Positions 26,400 through 35,275 of a stretch of 47,204 nt of DNA are shown piece after piece. The stretch covers positions 1-47,204 of the forward strand of contig JAITXT010000017.1 of NCBI GenBank assembly GCA_031284585.1, in the 5' to 3' direction. A program made the translations under genes and the position numbers. This DNA is from Acholeplasmatales bacterium. Its GTDB lineage: Bacteria; Bacillota_I; Bacilli_A; Acholeplasmatales; Acholeplasmataceae. The notes under the pieces are model-generated. The model had not been told where the DNA came from. It did not search any database and saw nothing but the letters and a program-made list of their open reading frames with translations. How positions within the stretch are numbered: position 1 is the stretch's first letter; the number at the start of each line of letters is the position of its first letter.

Positions 26400-27036
26400 T
26401 AAAACATTTGCCATAAAAAAGTTCTTTGATGCTTACTCAACTTTAAGAGAGGGAGAGAAAGATTTAATTTCTAGAATAACCAATAAATTACTTCAAGTGA
26501 ACTTCTTAACCAAGAAGAAACCTGATGATCTAAATGATTTTCATTCAATTTTAGAATATCATGAAGTTTTTAGTAGTTTACTTGTATTACTAGATTTTGA
26601 ACTTAATATTGAAAGGGCTGATGAAGTTATTTATATTAAAAATGTTGAGACTTTTAATCATCGTAATTTAAAGAAAATTGATAGCATAGTTTTACTTGTC
26701 TTTAGAATTTTATTCGAAAGAAAGAGAAATAATATTACTTTAGGTGAAAATGTCGAAGTTGATTTAAAAGATATGCATGATGAATTAAGCAGGGTCTATG
26801 ATGATAAAAGACTTCAAAAAGAAGTTGTTTTTGATATTTTGAGACTTTTAAAGGGATATAATTTAATTGATTTTCAATCTCAAAATCCAACTGATACAAC
26901 CAGGATTAAAATATATCCAACCATAAAATATTGTATTGATGTTTCTTCTTTAGAAGATTTGGTTAAACGGTTAGAACATTATACAACACCTAATTTAGAA
27001 GGAGGACATAGGAGTGAAGAAATTAACGAAGATTAA
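26392..27036 (+). CDS. jetB: JetB, KITE-type (DUF4194) subunit
   Basis: A 214-residue DUF4194-like protein, counterpart of MukE. It shows two winged-helix-like regions: the first ends around DFELNIERADEVIYIKN (about 75-90), and the second around KRLQKEVVFDILRLLKGYNLIDF (about 138-160). It dimerises on the kleisin and modulates the SMC motor in related complexes. GGGAGG precedes the ATG, and it overlaps jetA by 8 bases and jetC by 23, showing tight translational coupling and a fixed complex stoichiometry. Identification rests on length, helical pattern and context. Confidence 0.82.
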   Translation: MIDKTFAIKKFFDAYSTLREGEKDLISRITNKLLQVNFLTKKKPDDLNDFHSILEYHEVFSSLLVLLDFELNIERADEVIYIKNVETFNHRNLKKIDSIVLLVFRILFERKRNNITLGENVEVDLKDMHDELSRVYDDKRLQKEVVFDILRLLKGYNLIDFQSQNPTDTTRIKIYPTIKYCIDVSSLEDLVKRLEHYTTPNLEGGHRSEEINED

Positions 27037-30000
27037 ACTTGTCAATTGGCATATTTTTACTAGTGAAACTATTGATGTAAAAGATAACGTGTTAATTTCT
27101 GGTACAAACGGTTCAGGGAAATCAACTCTTATAGATGCCATTCAGTATTTACTTATCGGTTCAAGAAGAGATGTTAGATTTAATATTGCAGCAAATAGTG
27201 ATGCAAAACGTACTTTAGAAGGTTACATAAGAGCCCAATTAGGTACGGAAGGGAAAGAAGAACTTAGAAGCGGTGATGTTCTTTCGCATGTGGCTGCGGA
27301 GTTTTATGATGGTAAATCAGAGACTTATTCCATAGTGGGGGTTGCTATATCACTTCCAAAAGGTGGAACCATTAAAGAAAATTTTTATATTCTACAAGAT
27401 GTTAACATGAGCGATGAATTATTTCTAGACGGAAAAACTCCTAGAGATTTTAAAGACATGAAACAAGTAGTAAAATTAATGGGTAAAGACTTGGTTGCGG
27501 TAGATAACATTACAGATTATAGAGAAAAAGTATCTAAATTCTTTGGAATAGATTCTAATAAATATGTAAAAATGTTACCAAAAGCTCTTGCTTTTAAACC
27601 TCTAGACCTTCAAAAATTCTTTAGTGATTTTCTTCTTGATAATTCGGTTTTAAATGTTGAATCTTTAAGAAATAACGTTGAAACATTAAAGTCACTTGAA
27701 GTTCAGATTGCAATCGATAAAGATAAACTTAAATCCTTAGATGAAATTGCAGAACTATATAATCGTTATAAAGACAATAAAAATCAGAAAATAACTTCTG
27801 GTATTGTTTATGATATGACTTTATCAGAACAAAAAGAAGTGTTTTTAAAAGAAAATCAAGAAAAAATAGCGTCTTTTGACACTCAACTTGATCAATTTAA
27901 AGTTAGAAAATCACAGATTGAATCTGATATTTTTAATGCTACAACTGTATTACAAGAACTTGAAATTGCTAGAAAAACAAACGACTTAGGAGCAACTATT
28001 TCTAAGTATGAAGAAGATTATAGAAAAAAGAAAGAAGAACTTTTGATTTCTGAGGAAATAATAGCGAACCTTAAAGATGATGTCAAAGAGGAATATAATA
28101 TTATTAAAGAATTAAGTAATTATCATAATGTACTTGCTTTTAAAGAATTCATCAAGTTTTATGATACTAATACTTATTATTCTTCTCAAGAATTAGGAGA
28201 AATGCTTCGCTTAGTAAGTACTGAAATTGAAGCTTTAAAAGGTAGTTTAGCAATTACAGAAAATACTGATAATGAGACTAACTTAAAGATTACTAAAGAA
28301 TTAAGAGATTTAGAAAATAGAAGAAATATGGCGGCGATTAATAAAACTTCTTATTCACCTCAGATTGAGTCTATGATTTCTTTTATGAAAGATTCATTAA
28401 AAGATTTTACGGGAAGAGAAGTTCAAGTAAAACCATTCTGTGAATTGTTAGAAGTAAACGATGAAAAGTGGAGAAATGCACTTGAAGGTTATCTTGGTTC
28501 ACAAAGATTTGATCTTTTTATAGAACCTGAATTATATGATGAAGCTCTAAAAATATTTAATAATTCAGACTTTTATGGTACTGGTATCGTAAATACTAAA
28601 AGAATACGAGAAGCGCAAGATTATAAAACTAATAGTTTAGCATCTAAATTAGATACTAATGATATCTATGCAAGAAGTTATGCTAATTATTTAATTGGAA
28701 ATGTTATTTGCGTTGAAAAATTAGAGGATCTAGATAAATACAATCGTTCTATTATGCCTACAGGATTAAATTATAGTGGTTATACTGCTAAAAAAATGAA
28801 TCCAAACAGTTATAGATACCCATATATAGGAAGTGTTGCTAATAAACAAGCAGTTGAACTATTTGATAAAGAAATTCAAAATAAAAGAGAACAACTTAAA
28901 GCAAACTATGATTCTTCTGAACATAAGACAAGAGTTAGAAGTTTAGTAAAAAGAGATAAAAGCGCTGAATTAGTTGCCAATAAATCGGTTATTAATAATC
29001 TTGATTTAATTAAAAATATTAAGACTGAATATCTAAATATTGAAAATCAACTTAAGAAACTTAATTCTGGCGGAGAACTAGAAAAGATTAATAACTCGAT
29101 AATTGATCAGAAAAATAAGATTAAACAATTAGAAGGTGATAGAGATCTTGTAGTTGGAAAACAAGGAGTTATTGCTAGCGACAAAGAGCGGACACGTGAA
29201 CATATCGCGGAACTAGAACTCCAAGTGATAGAAAGCGAGAAATCCCTAAATTCATTGAAATTAGAAAGTCCTGAACTAATCGTTCGCGCTCAAACTCAAT
29301 TTTATGCAATTAAAGTTAAACATAGTCATAACTATCAAAAAATTCAAAAAGAGGTACTTGAAGAAAAGAACCGTTGTGAAAGCGAGGTAATTCATCTAGA
29401 TAAGAATTTAGTTATTAAAATGAGTCGTTTCAATTCTGATTTCAAATTTGGTGGATTTGCTGATATAGATGGAATTAATATTTATCTAGAAGCAGCGTCA
29501 AGCATTAGAGGTAATGAATTAATTAACTTTGAAAAAGAAGCATTTGAACTTAGAAGAAATACAGAAACATCATTTAAAGAAAGTTTCTTAGGACAATTAA
29601 AAGAATCAATTGAAGATGCTCAAGCTCAAATAGAATCACTTAACTTGTCTTTAGCTGGAAGAGTATTTGGAAGGGATAGTTATAAATTAGTTTGGTCTCC
29701 TTCTGATGATCCTGAATTAAAGCAATATTATGAAGTTATCATGAAACAAAATACTTTAGATCATGATGCTTTATTCACGGAAGGTTTAAAGAAAAAAGAA
29801 GAAATTGTAATTCAAGAACTTTTTGCTAAAATTACTAGTACATCTCCAGATGATTCTAGATCAATTGGTAAATTCTTAGATTATCGTAACTATATGGTCT
29901 ATGATATTGAAGTATCAGATCCTACTTTTGTAGATCCTCAAACAAATAAACCTTATGTTACACTATTTTCTAAGGTTTCTAGACAAAAAAGTGGTGGCGA

Positions 30001-30310
30001 AACACAAGTACCATTTTATATAATCATTGCTTCAAGTTTCCAACAATTACTGACAACTAATCAAAAAGTTGATAGTGGTTGTATCGTCTTACTGGATGAA
30101 GCTTTCAATAACATGGATACTTCTCGTATTCAAAACATGCTCAAATTTTATAATAATCTATCTATTCAATTAATTATATCTGTTCCTCCACAAAGAGTTA
30201 TTGATATTTCTAAATATGTTGAAACTAGAGTTGCTGTTTATAAAAAACAAAATGTCGGTAAAACAAATTCAATTATCAAAGGAAAAGATGAAGAAAATAC
30301 TTGGGTTTAA
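27014..30310 (+). CDS. jetC: JetC, MukB-like SMC ATPase
   Basis: The 1098-residue motor of a Wadjet/MksB-type SMC complex. N-terminal head: Walker A GTNGSGKS (30-37). Two long coiled coils (about 255-400 and 625-860) surround a hinge-like region (about 460-620, with GREVQVKPF and WRNALEGYLG). C-terminal head: ABC signature SRQKSGGETQVPF (about 988-1000), Walker B VLLDEAFNNMD (about 1024-1034). ATP hydrolysis would drive DNA loop extrusion. The start is GTG 27014 behind AAGGAGG, inside jetB. In Wadjet the next gene is normally jetD, a Toprim nuclease; here pepC follows after 11 bases and no jetD is found in the window. Highly confident of family, less of biological role. Confidence 0.93.
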   Translation: MKKLTKIKLVNWHIFTSETIDVKDNVLISGTNGSGKSTLIDAIQYLLIGSRRDVRFNIAANSDAKRTLEGYIRAQLGTEGKEELRSGDVLSHVAAEFYDGKSETYSIVGVAISLPKGGTIKENFYILQDVNMSDELFLDGKTPRDFKDMKQVVKLMGKDLVAVDNITDYREKVSKFFGIDSNKYVKMLPKALAFKPLDLQKFFSDFLLDNSVLNVESLRNNVETLKSLEVQIAIDKDKLKSLDEIAELYNRYKDNKNQKITSGIVYDMTLSEQKEVFLKENQEKIASFDTQLDQFKVRKSQIESDIFNATTVLQELEIARKTNDLGATISKYEEDYRKKKEELLISEEIIANLKDDVKEEYNIIKELSNYHNVLAFKEFIKFYDTNTYYSSQELGEMLRLVSTEIEALKGSLAITENTDNETNLKITKELRDLENRRNMAAINKTSYSPQIESMISFMKDSLKDFTGREVQVKPFCELLEVNDEKWRNALEGYLGSQRFDLFIEPELYDEALKIFNNSDFYGTGIVNTKRIREAQDYKTNSLASKLDTNDIYARSYANYLIGNVICVEKLEDLDKYNRSIMPTGLNYSGYTAKKMNPNSYRYPYIGSVANKQAVELFDKEIQNKREQLKANYDSSEHKTRVRSLVKRDKSAELVANKSVINNLDLIKNIKTEYLNIENQLKKLNSGGELEKINNSIIDQKNKIKQLEGDRDLVVGKQGVIASDKERTREHIAELELQVIESEKSLNSLKLESPELIVRAQTQFYAIKVKHSHNYQKIQKEVLEEKNRCESEVIHLDKNLVIKMSRFNSDFKFGGFADIDGINIYLEAASSIRGNELINFEKEAFELRRNTETSFKESFLGQLKESIEDAQAQIESLNLSLAGRVFGRDSYKLVWSPSDDPELKQYYEVIMKQNTLDHDALFTEGLKKKEEIVIQELFAKITSTSPDDSRSIGKFLDYRNYMVYDIEVSDPTFVDPQTNKPYVTLFSKVSRQKSGGETQVPFYIIIASSFQQLLTTNQKVDSGCIVLLDEAFNNMDTSRIQNMLKFYNNLSIQLIISVPPQRVIDISKYVETRVAVYKKQNVGKTNSIIKGKDEENTWV

Positions 30311-30321
30311 AGGTAAATTAA

Positions 30322-31641
30322 ATGTTAGATATTAATCATAAATTATTAGTAGAGTTACAAGAAAAATATAATAAAAAGAGTGATTTAAAGAAATTATCAT
30401 ATCTTTTAGATAAAGGATCATTATTTGATATTTTAAATGTTCAAAATCATGAAAATACAAACTTTATTTTCAGTAAAGAGATAAAGACTCTAAATATCAC
30501 TAATCAAAAGGCAAGTGGTAGATGTTGGATTTTTGCTGGTCTTAATTTTTTAAGAGAAAAAGTTGTTACTAAATACGGGATTACTGATTCTAGTTTTGAA
30601 TTATCAGAAAACTATGTCGCATTTTATGATAAACTTGAGAAAATAAACTTTTTTATCGAATCTATCGATGATTTTTTAACATGTGATCAAGATGATAGAA
30701 CATTAAGACATATTTTATCTACTGGTGTTCAAGATGGTGGACAATGGGATATGTTTGTTTCAGTTGTAAAAAAGTATGGTATTGTACCTAAGTATGCGAT
30801 GGAAGAAACTTTTAGTTCAAGCGCTACAAAAGGTATTAATTCGCTCATTAATCTTACTTTAAAAAAATATGCATTTTCAGCTAGAAAACTAGGTAGTAAA
30901 GACAAAATTAAAGAACTGAAAATAACTACTTTAGATAATCTTTATTCACTTTTATGTTTATTATATGGTAATCCTCCTAAAAACTTTAGTTTTGAGTATT
31001 TAGATAAAGATAAAGAGTATCATCAAAAGTATTTAACTCCTCTAGAACTTTTTGAAGAAACTATTGGTTCTAAGATAGATGACTATATTAGCATTATAAA
31101 CGCTCCTACGAAAGATAAACCTTTCTATAAAACTTTTACAGTTTCATATTTAGGAAATGTAGTTTCAGGTAAAGAAATATTTTATCTAAATTTAGAGATT
31201 GATGAACTTCAAGATCTAGTATCTAAACAAATAGAAGATGGTGAAATAGTTTGGTTTGGAGCTGATGTTTCCCAATTTCATGGAAGACAAGATGCAATAT
31301 TCAATGATTTATCGTATCCTTTTGACGATATAATTGGTTATTCAACCGAAGTTTCTAAGGAGACTAGTTTAGATTATGGTATTTCTCAAATGAATCATGC
31401 TATGTGCTTTACTGGTTTAAATAAGATAGATGGAAAAGTTAATAGATATAAAGTTGAGAATTCTTGGGGTACAGGTTCACTTCACCTTGGATATTGGGTA
31501 ATGTCAAAAACATGGTTTGAAAAATTTGTGTTTCAAGTTGTAATAGATAAGAAATATTTGAATGAAAAACAACTAAAAGCTCTAAATGAAAAACCTATTG
31601 TCTTATTACCTTGGGATCCAATGGGATCGCTTGCTGATTAG
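30322..31641 (+). CDS. pepC: Aminopeptidase C / bleomycin-hydrolase family cysteine peptidase
   Basis: Cytosolic papain-fold aminopeptidase, 439 residues as usual. The catalytic residues are all present: Gln62 and Cys68 in NQKASGRCWIFA, His359 in QMNHAM, and Asn380 in VENSWG. The C-terminal end normally reaches into its own active site and limits the enzyme to aminopeptidase action; here it ends LPWDPMGSLAD, close to the family. It begins 11 bases after jetC with only a weak ribosome site (AAAGG), so it is probably on the jetABC transcript. It is housekeeping in most relatives; no known tie to SMC complexes. Two tRNA genes start five bases after its stop. Confidence 0.95.
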   Translation: MLDINHKLLVELQEKYNKKSDLKKLSYLLDKGSLFDILNVQNHENTNFIFSKEIKTLNITNQKASGRCWIFAGLNFLREKVVTKYGITDSSFELSENYVAFYDKLEKINFFIESIDDFLTCDQDDRTLRHILSTGVQDGGQWDMFVSVVKKYGIVPKYAMEETFSSSATKGINSLINLTLKKYAFSARKLGSKDKIKELKITTLDNLYSLLCLLYGNPPKNFSFEYLDKDKEYHQKYLTPLELFEETIGSKIDDYISIINAPTKDKPFYKTFTVSYLGNVVSGKEIFYLNLEIDELQDLVSKQIEDGEIVWFGADVSQFHGRQDAIFNDLSYPFDDIIGYSTEVSKETSLDYGISQMNHAMCFTGLNKIDGKVNRYKVENSWGTGSLHLGYWVMSKTWFEKFVFQVVIDKKYLNEKQLKALNEKPIVLLPWDPMGSLAD

Positions 31642-31646
31642 TATTC

Positions 31647-31721
31647 GCACTAGTAGCTCAGTTGGATTAGAGCATAACCCTCCGAAGGTTAAGGTCGCAT
31701 GTTCAAATCATGTCTAGTGCA
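31647..31721 (+). tRNA. tRNA-Arg (anticodon CCG)
   Basis: Acceptor GCACTAG (31647-31653) pairs perfectly with CTAGTGC (31714-31720). The anticodon stem TAACC/GGTTA encloses CTCCGAA, giving CCG for rare CGG codons, and the T arm is GCATG/CATGT. It begins five bases after the pepC stop and is followed three bases later by tRNA-Ser. CCA is not encoded. Confidence 0.93.
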
Positions 31722-31724
31722 GAT

Positions 31725-31812
31725 GGAACAATACTCAAGTGGTTGAAGAGGCAGGCTTGGAAAGCTTGTAGACGGTTAAAGCCGTGCAAGGGTTCAAATC
31801 CCTTTTGTTCCG
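31725..31812 (+). tRNA. tRNA-Ser (anticodon GGA)
   Basis: Acceptor GGAACAA (31725-31731) pairs with TTGTTCC (31805-31811). The anticodon stem CAGGC/GCTTG encloses TTGGAAA, giving GGA, and a long variable arm typical of class II tRNAs is present (GACGGTTAAAGCCGT). Discriminator is G; CCA is not encoded. Confidence 0.93.
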
Positions 31813-31862
31813 AATTATTAGATTTAAATCAAGATTAAAATTAATTTTGATATTAAAAAGTA

Positions 31863-32597
31863 CTATTTTTTGACAAGATCATATTTAGTACTTTTTTTAT
31901 TTTTAATATAATATACTAAACCATCTTGTTTAAGTTCAAATTCAGGTAGGCTTTTGAAAAAAGAGGAAGTTTTATTTGATTTAGATCCAAAATTTCTAGG
32001 ATCAAATTCATTGAATTTCTTATTTATTTCATTGACAAGCCAAGCAAAATCTACAAACCCATCACTTTCTTGATTGGTAGTTATAAATGAGCTCACAAAT
32101 TGTATTAATTGTTTTTTAGTTAATAAATCACTTTGGTCATTCTTAGTTTCAGGTCGCACTTCTCCTAAAATAATATATTTATCACAAACTGTCTTTAATG
32201 CCTTAGGGATTTTATTTTGTTCACTCGCCCCAATAACAAAATAATTTTCTTCTTTGAATCTTGTAGCAAGTGTCGTAAAATCACTGTCATTAGTAGCTAA
32301 ACAGATTGAATTCATGTTTCTTTTATATAAAATATCCATTGCATCAATTATTATTTTTGAATCAGTTGAATTTTTTCCTTTGCTATAGGCGTAATGTTGC
32401 ACGGGAGTAATTCCTAAAGTAAGTAAAACATCTTTTCTGGTATCATTAATTACATTTTGGACTGTAAAATCGCCGTAGACTCTAGCAATTGAAATATGTC
32501 CATATTCTTTTAATCTCTCTATCAATTCATCGTAGTGATTATGTAAATTTTCACCATCGATTAGTAATGCTATAATTTTTTCTTTTTCTGTATCCAT
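31863..32597 (-). CDS. NYN-domain (LabA/DUF88) protein with LOTUS-like C terminus
   Basis: A 244-residue protein with an N-terminal NYN PIN-like nuclease fold: ALLIDGENL with Asp14, a central STDSKIIIDAMDIL and ATNDSDF supply the acidic residues of a metal-dependent RNase site. After a linker (about 155-165) the C-terminal part (about 170-240) fits an OST-HTH/LOTUS domain that binds RNA (FVDFAWLVNEINKKF, SSFFKSLPEFELKQDG). Such NYN-LOTUS pairings are typical of RNA-processing or RNA-decay factors. On the minus strand with GGAGGG just before ATG; it has its own promoter. Convergent with the tRNA pair. Substrate unknown. Confidence 0.85.
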   Translation of the reverse strand: MDTEKEKIIALLIDGENLHNHYDELIERLKEYGHISIARVYGDFTVQNVINDTRKDVLLTLGITPVQHYAYSKGKNSTDSKIIIDAMDILYKRNMNSICLATNDSDFTTLATRFKEENYFVIGASEQNKIPKALKTVCDKYIILGEVRPETKNDQSDLLTKKQLIQFVSSFITTNQESDGFVDFAWLVNEINKKFNEFDPRNFGSKSNKTSSFFKSLPEFELKQDGLVYYIKNKKSTKYDLVKK

Positions 32598-32732
32598 AAA
32601 CCCTCCATTTATTATTATAGTACTTCAAGAGTTTTTTTTATTAAATTTGTTATTAATGTAAAATAAAATAAAAAAGAATTATAATTATTAATGAGACATT
32701 TATTTCACTATGAATGTTTTGGTGGGGGTTAC

Positions 32733-33653
32733 ATGAAAGTTTATATTGATGATTTTTGTAAGAATAAAGGACTTAATGATATTATTATTAAAAAATTTAA
32801 TAACTCATATATATTTTCTGAATTAAACAAAGAAACAGAGTTTGTTATTTCTACACCAGAGTTTGCTAGCAAAATAAATTATGAACTTTATCCAAATTTA
32901 AAATACATTCAAATTATTACTGCTGGTTATGATTTATTAGACTTAGAAAAATTAAAAACTAATAAAATTAGACTAATGAATGCGAGAGGATGTTTCTCAG
33001 TTCAAATTGCAGAAGAAGTAATTAATAAAATACTTGTTCTAAATAGAAATGTTAGAAAAGTTATTACTAACCAACAAAATCATGTTTGGTACAAGCAAGG
33101 AATTTCTAATGAAATATTTGGTTCAACAGTTCTTATTGTAGGTGCTGGTTCAATTGGAAGAGAAATTGCAGCAAGACTGAAAAATTTTGGAACATATATT
33201 ATAGGTTACAAGAGAACTAATACTAAATTAGATAATTTCGATGAAATTGTGACTGAAAAAGATATCTTGCTTGAAAGAGTTAAGACTTCTAATATTATTA
33301 TTCTTGCTCTTCCTTTAAGTGAATCTAGTAAATATTTGTTTACTAAAAATGAGTTTTTATCGATGAGAGAGAGTGCGGTATTCATTAATATTGCTAGAGG
33401 ACTTATCATCAAAGAAGATGATTTGATTGAAGTTTTAAAGGTAAGGAAAGATTTAAAGGTAGGACTTGATGTATTTACGAAAGAACCCTTAGATCAAGAT
33501 TCATTGTTATGGGATTTTGAAAATGTATATATTACTTCCCATAGTGCCTCGGTTTCACCAATGCAATATGAGCGAATTGGTGAATTAGCCTATAAAAATC
33601 TAAAAAATGTTTTAGAAAATAAAGAAATTATTAATGGAGTAGATTATGAGTGA
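32733..33653 (+). CDS. D-isomer-specific 2-hydroxyacid dehydrogenase
   Basis: NAD(P)-dependent oxidoreductase acting on D-2-hydroxyacids, 306 residues. Seen: the Rossmann motif VGAGSIGREIA, and the catalytic trio Arg (in NIARGLI), Glu (in DVFTKEPL) and His (in TSHSAS). ATG 32733 is chosen because TGGGGGTTAC just upstream is the ribosome site; an earlier in-frame ATG at 32691 lacks one and lies just after a -10 (TATAAT at 32680-32685). It overlaps the flavoprotein gene by eight bases. Short substrate-binding domain resembles glyoxylate/hydroxypyruvate-type reductases, but substrate is undetermined. Confidence 0.88.
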   Translation: MKVYIDDFCKNKGLNDIIIKKFNNSYIFSELNKETEFVISTPEFASKINYELYPNLKYIQIITAGYDLLDLEKLKTNKIRLMNARGCFSVQIAEEVINKILVLNRNVRKVITNQQNHVWYKQGISNEIFGSTVLIVGAGSIGREIAARLKNFGTYIIGYKRTNTKLDNFDEIVTEKDILLERVKTSNIIILALPLSESSKYLFTKNEFLSMRESAVFINIARGLIIKEDDLIEVLKVRKDLKVGLDVFTKEPLDQDSLLWDFENVYITSHSASVSPMQYERIGELAYKNLKNVLENKEIINGVDYE

Positions 33654-34590
33654 GAATAAGAAAATTTACGATTTAGTTATTATTGGATTTGGTGTTTCAG
33701 GAATTTATGCATCTTTAAATGCTTCGATTAGAAATCTAAGCACCCTTGTTATTGAGTCTCTTCCATCATATGGTGGGAAACTTACTAACGTTTACAAAGA
33801 AAAAGAAATCTTTGATTTTCCTGGTTTTAAAAGAATTAAAGCTGAAAAGTTAGCAGATAATTTTTATGGTCAAATTGATCTTGAAAATGAATATATAACT
33901 GTTAAGTATAATGAGAAAATTATAACTATTAAAGAAGAAGATAATACATTTATACTTTCTTCGAATAAAGATACTTATTTTTCTAAGTATATCTTAATTA
34001 CGGATGGAGGGGGAGCATTTACTCCAAGAAAAATTCCTTTTGATTATAGTGAAATTTATTACTCTTTTCAACCGGAAGAATTTTTAAGAGGAAAAAGGAT
34101 TATTGTCCTAGGGGGAGGAGATTCGGCGGTAGATTTCGCATCATTTGCCAGTAATTATGCTACTGTTAGCTTAATACATAGAAGAAATGATTTTAGATCT
34201 AGTGAGCAAACTTTGAGCGAAGTAAAGAAAAAAGTCGAAGTATTAACTCCTTATAACCTACTAGATGTAGAAAGAAAAAATAATGTTTTCAGGGTTACAG
34301 TTCAAAACACGGAATCTGGAATGGTAAATGAAATAGAAGGAGATGCCATATTTGTATTTTATGGAGTTGAACTTGCTAAGAATAGTTACCTTGATTTAGA
34401 AAGAACAAATGGTTTAATAAATGTTACATCTACTATGGAATCAAGTGTGAAAGGAATTTATGGTGCAGGGGATACTATTTATTATCCAGGTAAAGTAAAA
34501 ATGATTGCTAGTGCATGTAGTGAAGCACTAACTGCAGTTGAAGAAATTGCTCATCTTGTCTATCCAAATAAAAGCATTAATAGACATTAA
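33646..34590 (+). CDS. Thioredoxin reductase-like ferredoxin-NADP reductase (YumC type)
   Basis: A 314-residue FAD/NAD(P) flavoprotein: FAD motif IGFGVSGIYAS near the N terminus, ESLPSYGGKL, the NAD(P) motif LGGGDSAVDFA at the centre, HRRNDFRS for the NADP phosphate, and the C-terminal GAGDTI. It has no redox CxxC, which separates it from true thioredoxin reductase and places it with YumC-type ferredoxin/flavodoxin-NADP reductases. Overlaps the dehydrogenase gene by eight bases, so both share a transcript and may share NADPH metabolism. Also plausible as electron source for other flavodoxin- or ferredoxin-dependent enzymes. Confidence 0.88.
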   Translation: MSENKKIYDLVIIGFGVSGIYASLNASIRNLSTLVIESLPSYGGKLTNVYKEKEIFDFPGFKRIKAEKLADNFYGQIDLENEYITVKYNEKIITIKEEDNTFILSSNKDTYFSKYILITDGGGAFTPRKIPFDYSEIYYSFQPEEFLRGKRIIVLGGGDSAVDFASFASNYATVSLIHRRNDFRSSEQTLSEVKKKVEVLTPYNLLDVERKNNVFRVTVQNTESGMVNEIEGDAIFVFYGVELAKNSYLDLERTNGLINVTSTMESSVKGIYGAGDTIYYPGKVKMIASACSEALTAVEEIAHLVYPNKSINRH

Positions 34591-34683
34591 TAAGAATGAT
34601 TATGGTAATAAAATGTAATATATGATTTATTATTAAAAAAAATAATTTAATTATATAATTATTTATGGTAGGAGGACAGGTAA

Positions 34684-35166
34684 ATGTCAAAGAAGAAAAA
34701 AAACAATGATTTGTTTAATTTATTAGCAGTATGTGGTGGTTTGTTAGGTGTAGTTGCATTAGTTTTATATTTATTTACTCCAGTTTTAGGTGTTGTAGTC
34801 ACTTTAGGTGATCCATATATTAATACAGGTGCTCAAATTATTTTTGGTACTGAGTTAAAAACTGTAGTAGTAATTGCAAACTATAATTTTAGTTTTCTAG
34901 GTTTATTATTATTATTAGTTATTGTTGTTGGAGTGGCTGGATCTCTTTATGGATTTGCTAAGAAACATAATTTAGCAAAATTATGTGCTGGTGCACTTTT
35001 AATAGTTTCAGCAGTTTTGGTTTTTATTACTCCAAGTTTAGTAGTTTTTGAACCACTTCTTACAATTGCAAAATCTACATTCTCACTTCAATTTGGTGCC
35101 TATATTTCAGGTATTTTACTTGTTTTTGCAGGCGGTTTGAATGTTGTTTCATCTGTTTTGAAATAA
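34684..35166 (+). CDS. Four-TM membrane protein of unknown function
   Basis: A 160-residue protein with a lysine-rich N terminus (KKKKNN) and four hydrophobic segments at about 12-40, 62-92, 97-122 and 135-158. No signature motif recognised. AGGAGG sits about 8 bases before the ATG. Preceded by an AT-rich gap of 93 bases and followed by a strong bidirectional terminator, so probably monocistronic. Base use is like its neighbours. Confidence 0.7.
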   Translation: MSKKKKNNDLFNLLAVCGGLLGVVALVLYLFTPVLGVVVTLGDPYINTGAQIIFGTELKTVVVIANYNFSFLGLLLLLVIVVGVAGSLYGFAKKHNLAKLCAGALLIVSAVLVFITPSLVVFEPLLTIAKSTFSLQFGAYISGILLVFAGGLNVVSSVLK

Positions 35167-35214
35167 ATAACACTACATTTTAATTAATATAGAATTTAAA
35201 ATAATAATTATTGT

Positions 35215-35257
35215 AAAAAAAGAATGTCTACCATGAAAGGGTAAACATTCTTTTTTT
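35215..35257. terminator. Bidirectional terminator
   Basis: An 11-bp A/T-flanked stem with AGAATGT against ACATTCT extends into CTACC/GGGTA pairing around an ATGAAA loop, with A runs on the left and Ts on the right. It separates the convergent membrane protein (plus) and ABC exporter (minus). Confidence 0.88.
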
Positions 35258-35275
35258 AATTAAAAGGGATAATAA

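Noticed and set aside
32691-32732. Upstream ATG for the hydroxyacid dehydrogenase
   Set aside because: It lies six bases behind the -10 element and has no ribosome site, while ATG 32733 has one and matches the family start.
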